Translations under genes and position numbers: made by a program
The notes under the pieces: model-generated
Database searches by the model: none
Seen by the model: the letters and a program-made list of their open reading frames with translations, nothing else
Told to the model about the DNA's origin: nothing
In this document: positions 52,401-63,904 of the stretch, one piece after another
Layout: every line of letters starts with the position of its first letter
Position numbering within the stretch: the stretch's first letter is position 1
From: Varroa destructor
Lineage: Eukaryota > Arthropoda > Arachnida > Mesostigmata > Varroidae
Reading direction: 5' to 3'
Assembly (NCBI RefSeq): GCF_002443255.2
Contig: NW_019211456.1
Location: forward strand, 41,989,435 to 42,053,434
DNA: 64,000 bases

Positions 52401-53037
52401 GGAAACCTAGAAGAGTTCACGGAAATCCTGCAGGAATACAGCGCGTGCAACCAGGTAACCTTCCTAACGATAATCGGTTTTATGCACTTCATCAAAAAAA
52501 ACATTTGGGTATATCTAAGTCTCACGACGTGCGCTTATCACCAATTCTATGCTACCTATTCTATCGCTATGAAAACTTAGCTTGCAGGAGTCCTCTTATA
52601 TTGCATCGAAGGTTAATCCTCTCGTTATGGCTCATGACCAGAAGTGCCTTGGGCGCTATTTGTTTCCGTTGCATGTGTCAGCCTTTACAAATCGATTTTT
52701 ACCAAGCAACCTTCCCTGCACATATACTCGTATTGAGCAATATTGGTGATATCGGAAGAGATCAATTAGATTCACTGTATTAACGTTGAGCTTTTGTTTG
52801 GCATTTTACCAGGTACAAGTTAAAGTACTTCCGCCGGGCGAACGGGATGATAATGCCTTTGAAGAGGTGTTTTATGAAGGGGAGTGGTTCACGGTAGAAA
52901 ACCTAAAGACAATCATGTTATCCCTTGATTTCCGCAGAATCATATGTACCTTGTTTGAAGACAAGTATAAGATTCACCATCGAGAGCAAGTACCAGGACC
53001 ACTGCGTGAAAGCTTTTACGACGATGAGCTGTATTAG
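43424..53037 (+). CDS. Eukaryotic RNA-dependent RNA polymerase with degraded catalytic motif, 8 exons seen, 5' end missing
   Basis: Exons 43424-43576, 44166-47095, 49514-49770, 50213-50331, 50872-51090, 51581-51755, 52329-52454 and 52813-53037 join in frame (about 1,400 codons). The 43576 donor (AAG/GTTCAC) and 49770 donor (AGC/GTAAAC) are weak. RdRPs of this family copy RNA to amplify small-RNA silencing. The 2.9 kb exon carries the family order: SRVLLVDLRDDNFTKI, KYTFLGASREQFSEHCFWMY, KVVHGRYTGIIVLDPEL, YRTSQRI, MPVVDEYGVLEEGQIYVRI, then MHPSEIRVFKAV and LTDCVVFSAKG. At the place of the catalytic DLDGD the sequence is PGESD (46495-46509), and the ARMGQ-like segment is also altered. The last six exons (about 370 residues) form a helical C-terminal region I cannot assign beyond the usual EAEILSG-like end (MYGLTTEEVRTG). 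No frameshift or stop is seen, so it looks like an expressed but probably non-catalytic paralogue. Confidence 0.88.
46495..46509 (+). other. Degenerate RdRP active-site motif (PGESD in place of DLDGD)
   Basis: The canonical cell-encoded RdRP motif is a Cys/Ser-Gly-x-DLDGD-hydrophobic patch followed by W-D-x-x-L. Here the sequence reads CSNNDFPGESDVILIANEDFL. The best alignment anchors DVILIANEDFL on the family's D-V-Y-F-V-x-W-D-x-x-L. It keeps the third aspartate and gives Pro for the first and Glu for the second, with two extra residues upstream. The alternative, anchored on NDFPGE, keeps only the first aspartate. Either way the three-Asp metal site is lost. Confidence 0.85.
47096..49513 (+). 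other. RdRP intron containing transposon debris
   Basis: Donor ACAG/GTATGT at 47095 and acceptor AATCAG at 49513 are strong, and the frame resumes with GIIFTLPESRC. The intron is 2.4 kb, AT-rich, with long A and T runs at 48,300-48,800 and a mariner remnant at 47.7-48.3 kb. Confidence 0.7.
47716..48290 (+). mobile_element. Decayed mariner-type (Tc1/mariner) transposase fragment
   Basis: Reading frames that shift several times spell a mariner transposase in order. There is an N-terminal helix-turn-helix-like part (LQFYYERHKNAAQAYKNIC), a GNFDVKGAPQSLKAFDDRRI block like GDFDVDDKEHGKPPKRYEDAEL, and at 48,185-48,285 WNEIVHCELLVPPGKMTDSEF then YCRTIEIL, matching WDxxGVVYYELLKPGETVNxxxY. Stops and frameshifts lie between them, and the C-terminal catalytic part (the D34D region) is absent. 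No terminal inverted repeats were identified. It sits in sense orientation inside the RdRP intron. It is a dead fossil copy. Confidence 0.8.
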
Positions 53038-54738
53038 TGCCGCTAATGCTTCATTTACATATGTGGGTATACATATATTTAAGCAGAGTTTTATTCGAAA
53101 ACATAATTTAACATTCTATTTGCAAGCATTCGCGATTTTTATCACTGCAGGATGCAAAAAACAACACACGTCACATAGCGTCAGTTAGGTCAGATTCTTT
53201 TATTATTGGCAGTCAAGTTTTAGGTTGACCAGTGGCATCTCTGAAGCGGCTGGCAGGGATATTTGAGCGACCCATTTTATTCCTGCACGAAAAACAAGCC
53301 CACATTACCTCCCTGAACAGATTACAACTTATTTTATAATAATAAGGTTGGTATTTATTATAAAAACCGAAAGCTAAGCAATATTTATCATGACATCTGC
53401 TTAAATTAAATCAGTTTTCACGTTGCAAACATATCGTGAGTTGCGTTTTATGGTTATTATTATAGGTGACAATTATGTATGAGAAAGTTTTGGGCATCTC
53501 TATGGAAGTACTGTATGAAATTTTCAGTAGAAAACAATTTAACAAAACTGTATTTTTTTAGCGAGTTCAAGGAATAGTTCCGAAAGTTCGAAAACATTTA
53601 TACATCAGTTTTGGTAAGCAAGCATATGAATCAAATTCGCAGATTTGGCCAGTAAGGGAAAATTTAATGGTGACTTAGATGTTCTTTTGTTATTAATATG
53701 TTATAAGCTACCGTCGGCATGTAATTGATTTTTGAAACTACATAGTGTGTTGCGACTGTGACCTATTATAAGAAGCTTTGCTGGGAATGAATTTTTTTCC
53801 ATAGCCCTACTTAGGCCATATAAGCAAGTCCTTTCCGTTTTCACTTTACTTCCTCCAACCTGTAGAGGCTTAAGTTCAAATTTATGATGAACGGTTTATG
53901 CAGCACCATAACATGTCAATTAACAGTTATCGAACTAACAATGATTCGATTGGTGACCTATCCGACAGTGTTCTTGACAGCTTATATACATACGAAGTCA
54001 GTTATATCTTTTTAAAATGTGTATGAGGCCGAGGTTCTTTGAAGCAAATCTCACCATTAAAAGCGCCCCAGGCGACGTTTCAACTTTAAGCCGTATAATT
54101 TTTTGGACTCGAACAGACTTAGCCAACAGCCATTTGTTCACAAAAGGACTGCAGCAACAAACGTTTGTTTCTTATATGGCAGGTAACCTCCTCCGCTAAG
54201 CAGAAGCGAGACCACTTTCAAACAGGTGTTCTATGAAGAGGACTCGGTGGGCTTTATTTTATTACAATTTTTATCTGTTCCTTTGGAACGAGAATAAAAG
54301 AAAAGTTTTAAATAGCTAATTCTTCAATGTAGTTTGCGGTCTTGGTACGAACATGCATGCGGCCGTGGCGACCAAGTAAGCAGTTAGTAGCGGTATTGTA
54401 AAAATAGAATGTGGCCAGTGGGCTCGCTTATTTATGCTGATAATGTGCGATTTCCACAGGATCAATCAGAAGTAAATTGGTGCCCAGCTGGATGATGATG
54501 AACACTGATCAATGTAGTATCGTGTGTAGGAGCATGCGTACCACATTTACCGTCGCTAATCACCGATTTTTCTGGTTGTGGCAAACGACATTTGCATATA
54601 ATGTGTTTGAATATGCATTATTATCAATTGTTGAACACTGTATCGCAAGTAATGTATAACATCCTAAGACACTAACGGAAGAGAGCATTGCAGATTTAAC
54701 AACTTTATTATATAAACTAGATTTTTGCTAATATATTA
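53038..54738. other. Convergent intergenic region between RdRP (+) and UFSP2 (-)
   Basis: AT-rich sequence with no exon chain. Short open frames near 54,017-54,200 and 54,477-54,660 (+) have no family similarity. It should hold both 3' UTRs; GAGAATAAAAG near 54,290 (+) is a possible but distant poly(A) signal for the RdRP gene. Confidence 0.5.
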
Positions 54739-57700
54739 TCAAAGTGTATATCGGGAAACTTGAGGAAGACACATATTATAAAATGAAGCCTTGTCCCAAA
54801 ATGTCGACGGTTTCCAGCTACACCATCCCTGAAAAATTCTGTTGTTAGAGGTTTTCTAATACAATCTGTGATGTCGAGTAATGACAAAGTCACGTCTAAC
54901 TGGACTGCGTCTTTATAATATGTATTCCGAAATAAAATTCCGCTTGAATGATAGTTAACCGATTATTTTTAAACAGGAATATATACAGCTATAAGAAAAC
55001 TTCATTTGCTTAGCTTCTAGCGTTTTGGATAGTTGAGACATGAATAAACTATTCGAGGTCTTTTTTTTGTTATCTAAGGATACTAAGGAGTAGAAAATAT
55101 GTACCATCAGTGTTCTGTATCGCTTTTACGATTGTAGATCAATGAAATTGACAGACTGAATTGTCAAGCTGTATCAGAAATCTCCTTTGGTTACTAAAAA
55201 TTGCATACGACTAGATGGACTAATTAGCTTGAGTAGAAGACTATTTTCATCTTTTTGAAGACATTTAGAAAATTAAAATGGTTTGTATAACGATATCGAT
55301 ACTTTGCTTAGAGACGCTGGAGTCTGGAATAAATATTAGTAATACCTGTACCGTAAACAGCTGTACGTTATACTTGCCTTTGCGGTGATGGTATGCATGT
55401 CCTCTGTGCCTGTATAGTGAGGGTCGAGGATCAGAAAATGCGTTTCTTCTGTTTCACTGTTGACTGCAACTCCTAAAATCGTATGAGCCAGCTGGCCCCC
55501 ACCTGTGCACGTTTGTTAACGGATTCGTGTTAGAGTCATATTTAATTTGAATTCGTAAAAATGAAAACGTGCAAATATTTAGCAGATGATCCAAGGTGGT
55601 ACACGTCCCGAATCTATGAGATCTGACCCGTGTCATAATATTTGCACTGCTTTTCTTATTAAGCGTTACCATATAACGACTAAAGGCAAACGTACTGCAT
55701 CACCTGTATTTTAGGGCTAGCTGTTGTAGCTTGTAATTTTCGATGGAGAAACCTGACCCATGCTTTTTAGGTAAAGGAGTTTAGAGAAAAGTTACACAAA
55801 GCAATAATTCTATTTGTAGTAAATTCCTATTTAAAAGAAACCACTAAAAATGAAATGGCGCATCTTTTGAAATTGACGTTGGTAAACTCACCAATCATTA
55901 CAGGCGTCCCGTGAGTCTCAAAGTGTGTAATGAGATTCTGAGCTTTAAATGGCAACTCGGAGCCTGATGGGACACTAATAATCTTGCTGTCGATTTTCAT
56001 AAGTTGGTTAAGGACGAAGGACACCTCCTGAGAGCCAATCCATTGTTTTGACCCAATAAAACTGCTCTCCTTATCGCCGATTTCAACTAGCGTTTCCTAT
56101 GTTTACATAAAGGGCATGGTTTCTATCAGTTAATCTACCGTTTAGAAAATAGTGCAGAAAAATTGTCACGCCAGTGCCTAGCTAATGACACAATGCAATA
56201 GATATACGAGGTCAACTTACCTGAATTTTTTTGTGGTTCGGTATTTTCACATCGGTGTAACCCTGCAGAAGGAACCATGAGGAAAGCGTCTGTAGTGATC
56301 GGTACGCACAACCCCAGCCGCTGTCGTCAAACTTCTCTTGCATATAATGAAAATATAGGTAGTTCCCGCGAACAATTGCTACACGATCGGCGCGCGCCGG
56401 AGGCTTGACTTTCGCGTGCGGATTTACGAGTAACTTGCTATAGATTGGTGAGTCCTTTGCGAAATAAATATGTTGTCCTAACGAGAACAATGGTCCCTTA
56501 TCATTTGAAAGTAGAAGATCCGCGTGGAGCGCTAGCCTGTATGCAGGCAGGACGCGATTAGCGGGAAATAGTACCGTAGCAAATGATCGGGCACCTCCCG
56601 CTTGAAAATGCATCGGGGTCGGTGGAATCAGCTGGTTACCATAGACGACAGAGCTGCAAATTGCCTCGATGCTTGAGAACGCCTGCGGAGCAATTTATAA
56701 ATGGGACAAAAGTTGTGGAAAAAAATAATCAGCTGACTGCTGCCTCCTAGTCTTTTGTTATAAATGTTATAGCTATAGTGACTATTAGCAGCTTATCATC
56801 GAAATTTAATAGCCCAGAACACATAAACAGAATCGCTATAATATAATAAATAAACAGTAAACAGAACCGCTAAAAACATACGTAAGTAAAAAAAAACGCA
56901 GTTTCTTATCCAGCTACTGGTCTAACCTGTTGGTGAAGACTTCTAGTAAGTAAAGTGGTAACGTGTTCCACGGATAAACTATACACAGTGAACGAGATTA
57001 CGTCGAGATTAAGATGGAACTCGAAGCGTTGCGAACGGCGGCGCTGCACGTCGATTATGGGCGTATGAGGACAACCACAGCTTGACACAACTTTTTCGCC
57101 GCTTAGTAAGCGAATCGTATTTACTTCCTGCTTATCCTGAGCATTTGGAAAAAGTGGCATATATTAAAAATCGGTATATTACATGTTTGAAGATGAAGTC
57201 ACGAAAACTATTTTATATTACCATAAAAACTAGCAAAATTTACGAAATCTAGCGAAAATCTAATTCTTGTTGACGAAAACGGACAAAATTAGTACAGACA
57301 GAATAGACACGAAGATTCTCCTACAGCTAAAATTAGATTTGTAACACAGTACTACCAACTACACTATTTCAAACAAGAGGAACTTCTTGAGAATTTCTAA
57401 CTTGCATGCAGTAAGTACCCTTTTTTCAAACACTGCTGATGTAATTTTCTGTAAGCAATAATGTATGCCATATTTCACATACCATGCCATCGGGTTCAGA
57501 CTTTCTTCCCAGGACCTTCCGCAAGAATTCCCCGAGCGTCACTTGCTCCTGACCTTTCATAAATTGTTCGCGTAACTCGAACGTTACACATGATGGGGCA
57601 AGCCATCGGCACGAGGTGCTTATCGCGTGTTTCACATCACCACGAAATTGGCCTGATGGGTATTAGAGAGGCAGATATGTATAGACACAGTGAACACATA

Positions 57701-58533
57701 ATAGCACAACCTACAAAGGATGCACGGCGAGCGCACCTTTTCATAACTAGAGGAATACGTTGACCTGTTTAAACAAACGTATTTTCATATGTTAAGTAAC
57801 TTACGACAATGGTGTTTTCTTTAATACGAGTTTTAGTTGTATCAACATCGTATGGCGATTTTAAATATTCAAAGTCATCTGTTTTTGTTGTTTCCAAACA
57901 TCGATACTTGAATAGATTGTCGTAACGAGTAGAAGGACTTTGATTTTTCTCTGTTACCCTCAGCTCCAGTGTATTCGACACTTAATGGTACACTCAGTCG
58001 CGTTCTGAGTACAACTCCTTGTGTTGAACTGAGGTCTGCGAGCTCACAAATGGCCGTCTCTTCGTATAAGGCATCCTTGGCGACCAGCCGAGCTGATGGC
58101 GAACCATTGGCCTTAGTCGTTAAAAGCACCAGGTTTGGCAAATCCAGAGCATCTAACGCCTGCAGGGCAATGCGATTGTATTTGTTAGTGCAAAGACCCT
58201 GATCCTTGGTGTTCAAACGAACGACGCCTTATTAATCGCCTTGCCTAATACTATACGTGAGCCTATTGTTTTAAGCTGTCCCTTTAAATGCAATTAAAAA
58301 TAATGGTCTAACATAGCTAAAGAGCTGACCTCTCGAATGCATTGTAGCCTTTTTTCGCAGTTGGATATTAGGCTGTGCGCGTCGGCTTCCGGATCACTGG
58401 CAAATACTCCGAGCGCTGGATGTCCATAAGGGAATGATTCCCGCAAAAGTGTGCAACCTGTTAGGTTATGTACACCATCTTGAGCGACGAAGCCATATAA
58501 TGTGCGGAATACGTCTTTGCAACCTTGGATTCT
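54739..58533 (-). CDS. UFSP2: UFM1-specific protease 2 (UFSP2), 9 exons seen, about 590 aa, extreme 5' end unresolved
   Basis: Exons, 5' to 3': 58533-58330, 58198-57958, 57878-57805, 57652-57483, 57136-56927, 56682-56221, 56096-55892, 55502-55378, 54828-54739. UFSP2 is an ER-associated cysteine protease that matures UFM1 and removes it from targets such as the ribosomal protein RPL26. The catalytic Cys is in [14 protein letters not shown] (codon 56308-56310), followed by [37 protein letters not shown], the Asp-His element [13 protein letters not shown], and the terminal [20 protein letters not shown]. Two junctions are unusual: the 55378/54828 intron has a GC donor (AAG/GCAAGT), and the 57958/57878 intron is only 79 bases. 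The junction 57805 to 57652 does not agree in phase (0 into 1), so a micro-exon or a different donor is needed there. The first exon seen starts in phase 0, so the ATG lies upstream. The length is near the long insect form rather than the 469-residue human one. Confidence 0.93.
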
Positions 58534-60338
58534 CTGGAAAATGAATACTCATGTTGCAGACATGCAATATACTAAACCGTAATGCCAGGCCGCGGAACTA
58601 TTCCTAATGTATGCAGAGTAATGGATAATTAAGCCCACTAAAAAATAGCGTTGCTTATAGGAACTAGTGTAAGGGCTGCTATCTGTCGAATGGGAAACCA
58701 CATCATTATAATTCCTTAACAATTTTAGTATTTTGCCTGTATATGACTCAAAAAAAACTTTTCAAAATAACACTCCAACTTATAAAAAAAACATTGCTTT
58801 GGTAATCAAATTGAAGTTGACTGCTAAATGCCATGAGGTCAGATTTCTACCTTGATTACACTCAACTGAAACTACCCTTTTGATATAATTAATTGTCTAA
58901 ATAAATATATAAACATATATAAACAAATAGAAAAGAATAATGTAATAATAATAATAATTTGTCATAAGATAACAAAAACGTACTTAATACTTTTAACTCA
59001 TAAGAAAAACTATTATTTTTCAATATAAGAACTTTTTACAATAGCGACACAGAAAAGCGTTCTTACAGAGGGCTGGCGCAACATTTATGGTCCCGCAATG
59101 TTTTCGAGATAATGCTAAATGAGAATTACGACTCTGCGCTTAGAATTCGCATGGTAGAAAAATAGAGCCGCAATAGTTGAGGTAGCGGAAACTGTAAAAC
59201 GATCCATCGTTTAAAGCAACGACTACTGATTCGTGATGGTAAAAACATCATAGCATAAGACATTATATAACGCTTCGTCGCGAAGACAACATACGTTTTT
59301 TTGCTTGCTTTATGTACACGATTTGAAAGAGCGGTTTTGAGTAGCTGTCATGCAAGTAGTAAGCACGTCATTCTCGTGCACTAATCTACCGCTTGCTGGC
59401 ATTAGCCACCTTCAAGCTTTCTGTGAGTAACTGCATTCAAATAACTTACGGCTCATTTTATTGGTACAAACCTTCCAAAGGTCCTCACACACGACAACTT
59501 TAAGCCCACCCATCTTGTATACGATTCACGAAACGCCACGCACGAAAGTAGTTTTTCAAGTAGTAAATGTTGGAAAAATTCATATATTGTCGATAACCAG
59601 CTGTGGCTCTGGTACTGTTTGATCGACGCTTTCGTGTCACAGCTGACCACGTTCTCCCAGCCCCGTGATGTTTGTTGATGACTTGATGGTTTGGAGATCT
59701 CACTCCAGGATTGCCACCCGGTGGCAATGTGATATCAGTACCACTCACGTTTTTCTCCAGCTTTTATCGTTAGTACATAACTTTGCATTCACCTGGTCGT
59801 TGTATCGTTATGAAATGTTAATTTAAATGAGATATCATCTGCTTCACATCACTCGCCTGTTTTGAAAAAAATCTAACAAGTAGATCATTTAATGGGATTT
59901 TGTTATAATATATTTCTTTCACTATTGTTCATTATTGTTATTTTTCGTCAAGTGACTTTACAATACGGATACAAAACGGATAGCCATTTTTTTTTCTAAA
60001 AGCATATTCACCGTAATGTCAATCTATTTTTTAGTTATCCTCTTGCTAGCTTCTGCGTTTCGCTCGTGGTTTCCCTTTCCTTCAGCCGTCGCCCTCACTG
60101 CATTGTAAACAAAGCGGCTAGATTTCGAAGACGGTCCTTACTAGTCTAAATTCTGAGTAACAAGTCCTTTGGAAATAGATAAACAGATTCCGAGTAACAA
60201 TCGAAATCAGTCCCGAGCTTTTTGATCGGAATGAAGGGTGCGTGAATGAAAAAAAACTATTTTAAAGCATGAACCTATTGTGACTATATAAAGTTCTGTA
60301 TTGCGTGCCGTAAATGTTCATCTCTCCTAAAAAAAGTA
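58534..60338. promoter_or_regulatory. Divergent region between UFSP2 (-) and the SR-rich gene (+)
   Basis: The two genes point away from each other, so both promoters should lie between about 59.5 and 60.34 kb. Sequence near 60,060-60,130 is somewhat less AT-rich (CTCGTGGTTTCCCTTTCCTT, CGTCGCCC). A minus-strand donor (GAAAAAC/GTGAGT) near 59,750 may belong to a UFSP2 5' UTR exon. No TATA box was identified with confidence. Confidence 0.35.
59449..59513 (-). CDS. Possible first coding exon of UFSP2
   Basis: Minus-strand ATG at 59513 opens MGGLKVVVCEDLWKVCTNKMS and runs to a good donor (AGCC/GTAAGT, last exon base about 59449). It is the only ATG-plus-donor block found between UFSP2 and the divergent SR gene. 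It ends in phase 1, whereas the first secure UFSP2 exon starts in phase 0, so a further small exon would be needed. It could be noise. Confidence 0.2.
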
Positions 60339-61683
60339 ATGGCTCGTTCAACTGATTCGGACGACTACCATCGCTCTTGCCGAAGGAAACGTTACAGGAG
60401 TTCTAGCTCTTCATCAGCAAGGTCCGTCTCCATTCGATAGATTAAAACTAATACCTTACGGTCTTTTAGTCTTAGTTCTTTTAAGCATCGTTACCAAAAC
60501 TACTCCATCTTATTCCATTCATGGCAAATGTCAGTAAAAGCAAATGAATTCCTATTATAAGCGTTTAGAGAATATGCTATGACTGAAATATAATGGGGTT
60601 TAAATTTGCTACAAAGGAGGCCTTTTTAGCCAGCTTTTTACGGTACAACAAAGATTGAAATTTAGAAGTCTCGTGTTTCTGAATAGTAATATGTATAAAG
60701 AGCTTTATGTTCCGATTTTAAAGCTTCACATAGATGCTTAGTCTCAATTTTGTCAATAAAGGCTTCTATTTGAGACCATGGCAGTAGCAGTTATTAACTT
60801 AAAAAAATCGACATTTTATGATACATTAGTGCAATTGTTTTAATTAATTTTATTATTCAGCAACAACAATTGGACATAGCCAAAAATTTTCAGGCACAAC
60901 AGTGATCGTAGAAGCAAAAAAGAACTGAGAGTTTCTATACGGGAAACGCATCTGTTAAGCTACTCTAGAAATGTTTTGCGTTTTACGTTCGGTACTATCA
61001 TTAAGCACTGCCTCAGGCGACTAGTTTCCGGCATGAAACGAGGTAGCCGTATTGGGGTTTTAAGCTAATAGTAGTGTATGACAAAAATCTTCCGAAGTCT
61101 CTATGCTATAATTCGTGCCGTGTATATAGCACCTGCTTCAATACTTATCTTCATTTTATTTTTCTGATTTGAAATTCACGAGCTTATGTTTAGCTGTATT
61201 ATTGGTGGACTTAACTATTTTGTGTAACATCAAAAAAGTAAATCCGATGATATTGTTATATTTTATTAACTGATTCACAGCAGTTCCTCATCGAGCTCTT
61301 CCGACGACTCACGGGAACGACGTCGGCGCAGAAGGTCTCGCTCGACTTCACGGCGGCGAAATAAATCGAGAGATCGTTCACGAGAAAAGTACGTAATGAA
61401 TTTCATACGTTGCTCATATAATGCCATCAGCACATACATATGGGCACCTGTTCTGTGTATTGCTAAACAACAGGTGGATACAAACTTCGTAGCGCTGTTT
61501 ACGTACTGTATCAATATACCCAAGCTATAGACTTATTAGTATCCAAATAGTATTTTCTGCGTTTTCCTTTTATTATAGGAATCGTCGCAGTCGGAGTAGA
61601 TCAAAACGACGAAGTGGCTCGAGGGATCGACGAGAACGATCTAACAAGAGAGACATAAAACGACGACGCACGCGCTCCCCAAG
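60339..61683 (+). CDS. Arginine/serine-rich (RS-domain) protein, first three coding exons, continues beyond the part resolved
   Basis: Exons 60339-60421, 61281-61388 and 61579-61683 join in frame (phase 2 at each junction). The reading runs from MARSTDSDDYHRSCRRKRYR through a Ser run to SDDSRERRRRRRSRSTSRRR, SRDRSREKNRRSRSRSKRR and KRDIKRRRTRSPR. Such N-terminal RS domains occur in splicing factors and in CLK/CDK-type kinases, and mediate nuclear-speckle targeting and contacts with other SR proteins. No RNA-recognition motif, kinase or cyclophilin domain is reached, so the family is not decided. The donor of exon 1 (AAG/GTCCGT) is weak, those of exons 2 and 3 (GTACGT, GTAGGC) are good. A possible alternative exon follows acceptor TTTTCAG near 60,893 (HNSDRRSKKELR) but does not match the next phase. 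Exon 3 ends in phase 2, so at least one more exon lies downstream. Confidence 0.7.
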
Positions 61684-63158
61684 GTAGGCGCATCGCCTTC
61701 TCGTTGTCCCTCAAGGTTCTGTTGTTCTCGTGTCCTGTTAGGTCACGTAAGCCGTGCATTTTTAGTATGTCATAAATATTTTTATCTTGTTGTTTATATA
61801 GTGAGCAAATGAAAAGTTAAGCACGTAACAAGCGGATGCCATAAAAGGTTAAACTGGGGCACTTGTTGTTTTGAAACGCGTCGACGATGCACAAATGTGA
61901 GATAGTACTTGTCTCCTGCTGTGAGTCAATTAAAAAAAAACTCTTACGTATGTCAAACCTCTTCTGACTACCTCCGCTGAGGGTACTGTAGGGTTTGGTA
62001 GAACTTTCTCTTTGTCCGGATGCATATTAATGCGTTTGAGCAGGCTGTCTGTATGTCTTATCTTGAGATCTCTAGTCTTTCTTATACACGTTAGTTACAA
62101 ACGTTTTAGAGCTATGCAATGTTATGTTCATAAAATGTCGCCTGTGATATTTATAAGTTTACTGGAATATTTTTTCCTCGACCGCTATGTCGTGCGAAGT
62201 TGATTCATTCATGATGCAATAAGCGCCGCATTGTAAACAAAATAGCTGACGCAAGCTCGAATTGTCCTCGGATATGTTTTTTTGTTCGTGCTTCTATATA
62301 GCCCAGGCTGTCATATTCTGAAATCAAAAAAAAAGCCGATGAACGCAAAAACCTCCGTGTGTTGAGCATATCAAATATACTTGTCTTGTAAGAATCTTTC
62401 CAGACTATGTCAACGTTTAAGCCTGACTTTGGGTTCGGCTTATCGTGTCTTCTGTCAGACCTTGAAAAGAGATAAAAACAAGGTCTGCGCTTTTTGTTTC
62501 ATTAAATTTCGCAAGTTTCTCTTTTTGTACCATACGCGTTGACTCCTGCGTCATATTACTATCCTGATTGACTGAAAAATTGAAGGAAAAAAACTTTGAT
62601 GGGCTCGAAACGCTTTTCTTCTTAGAAAAATTCGTGTTGCATTGCTATACGCTTATGCAAACATGATATTATACTATATACATATGAACCTACATTTGCC
62701 TCTTAATTCACGGTTAACATACAGTTCCTGTACAACATTGTTATGGTTTGTGCCATTACAGGACATTACTGGATAGGACAAACACGAAGCTTGTAATATG
62801 AACAGTATCTTGCCAAACGAAAACATTGTTTCGCTTCTTCTGCGATCTATCTTCAGGTTTTTAGGCCAACAGCCTGATTTATATTCTTGGATGTGAGTGT
62901 TGGCGTTATGAATTTACGTAAACGTTTCAAGTAACGTTCTATTTTCTCGATGCGAATTATGAATTAATCACAGTTCTAGAACAAAGGTATAACCAGTGAA
63001 ATAAATGATAATATTAGTAGTGAATTATTTGGCATATTTTGATTTTACAACATTACTAACTTCTGTTGTTATTTCTATTAAGTTTTTTTCTTAGTAGCTT
63101 CTTTTCTCATTTGTCTCATGAATATCGGTACCGTAAAGTGTTATCACTGTTACATGAC

Positions 63159-63181
63159 ATATATATATATATATATATATA
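63159..63181. repeat. (AT)n microsatellite, about 11 units
   Basis: Uninterrupted AT dinucleotides within AT-rich non-coding sequence. Confidence 0.95.
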
Positions 63182-63893
63182 CATACACAGAAGATGCATC
63201 TGAGATGATGACTGAAACTAAAATCAGAATCTAGTTTGTGTGATCGAATATAATTTGATATAGTTTAGATATCAGTTGCGCTCCTTAAGATTCGAAAATT
63301 AGCCCAAAAAGCAGAAAAAAGAAGCTAATAGATAAGAAGAAAAAGAAAAAAAAGAGGCTAATAACAAATGGCAGGCAGTTTTCAATGCAACTCGCACCTT
63401 ATTCTATAACCTGTCTTATTTTGACTTATCGACTAACAAGGCATAAGGGCTTGTACGAAAATGTTAGTGAGTATACCATCTTTAAGAGCTAGTTTGAACA
63501 CCAACGACGCAGGAGACCGTGAAGCGTAAGCCGTGGGAAGGAAAGGTGAAATTGTACAGCAGGAAAAACCCGTTGTCGAAAGTAGCCTGATGTACAGACA
63601 AAAGATAGACAAAAATGTCAATACGCGAACGTCATCATTCGTTAATTATTCATCGAGCAAACCTGTAGAATCTGTTAAGGACGCTGCGGCCGATGAGAAT
63701 GGACAGGCGTTGGTGGGAGAGGGCAGGAATAAATACGAAACCTATTTCGTGTACGGCTACCAGTAGGTGGTATAGGAGAAGTAAAATGGAGGCGAACAAG
63801 AATGAAGGAAACAGCGCGAAGCGATGAAACGAAAAGTTAAAGAAAAGGTAACAAGAAAAGCAGCAGCAGTCAAACGACGGTGAAGCTTGGGAT

Positions 63894-63904
63894 GGGGGGG
63901 GGGG
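63894..63904 (+). repeat. Poly-G run of 11
   Basis: A homopolymer G run in a purine-rich stretch near the end of the window. Its exact length may be unreliable in an assembly. Confidence 0.9.

Noticed and set aside
63533..63766. Plus-strand frame ending KYETYFVYGYQ
   Set aside because: No ATG or clear acceptor precedes it and phase continuity with the SR gene cannot be shown.
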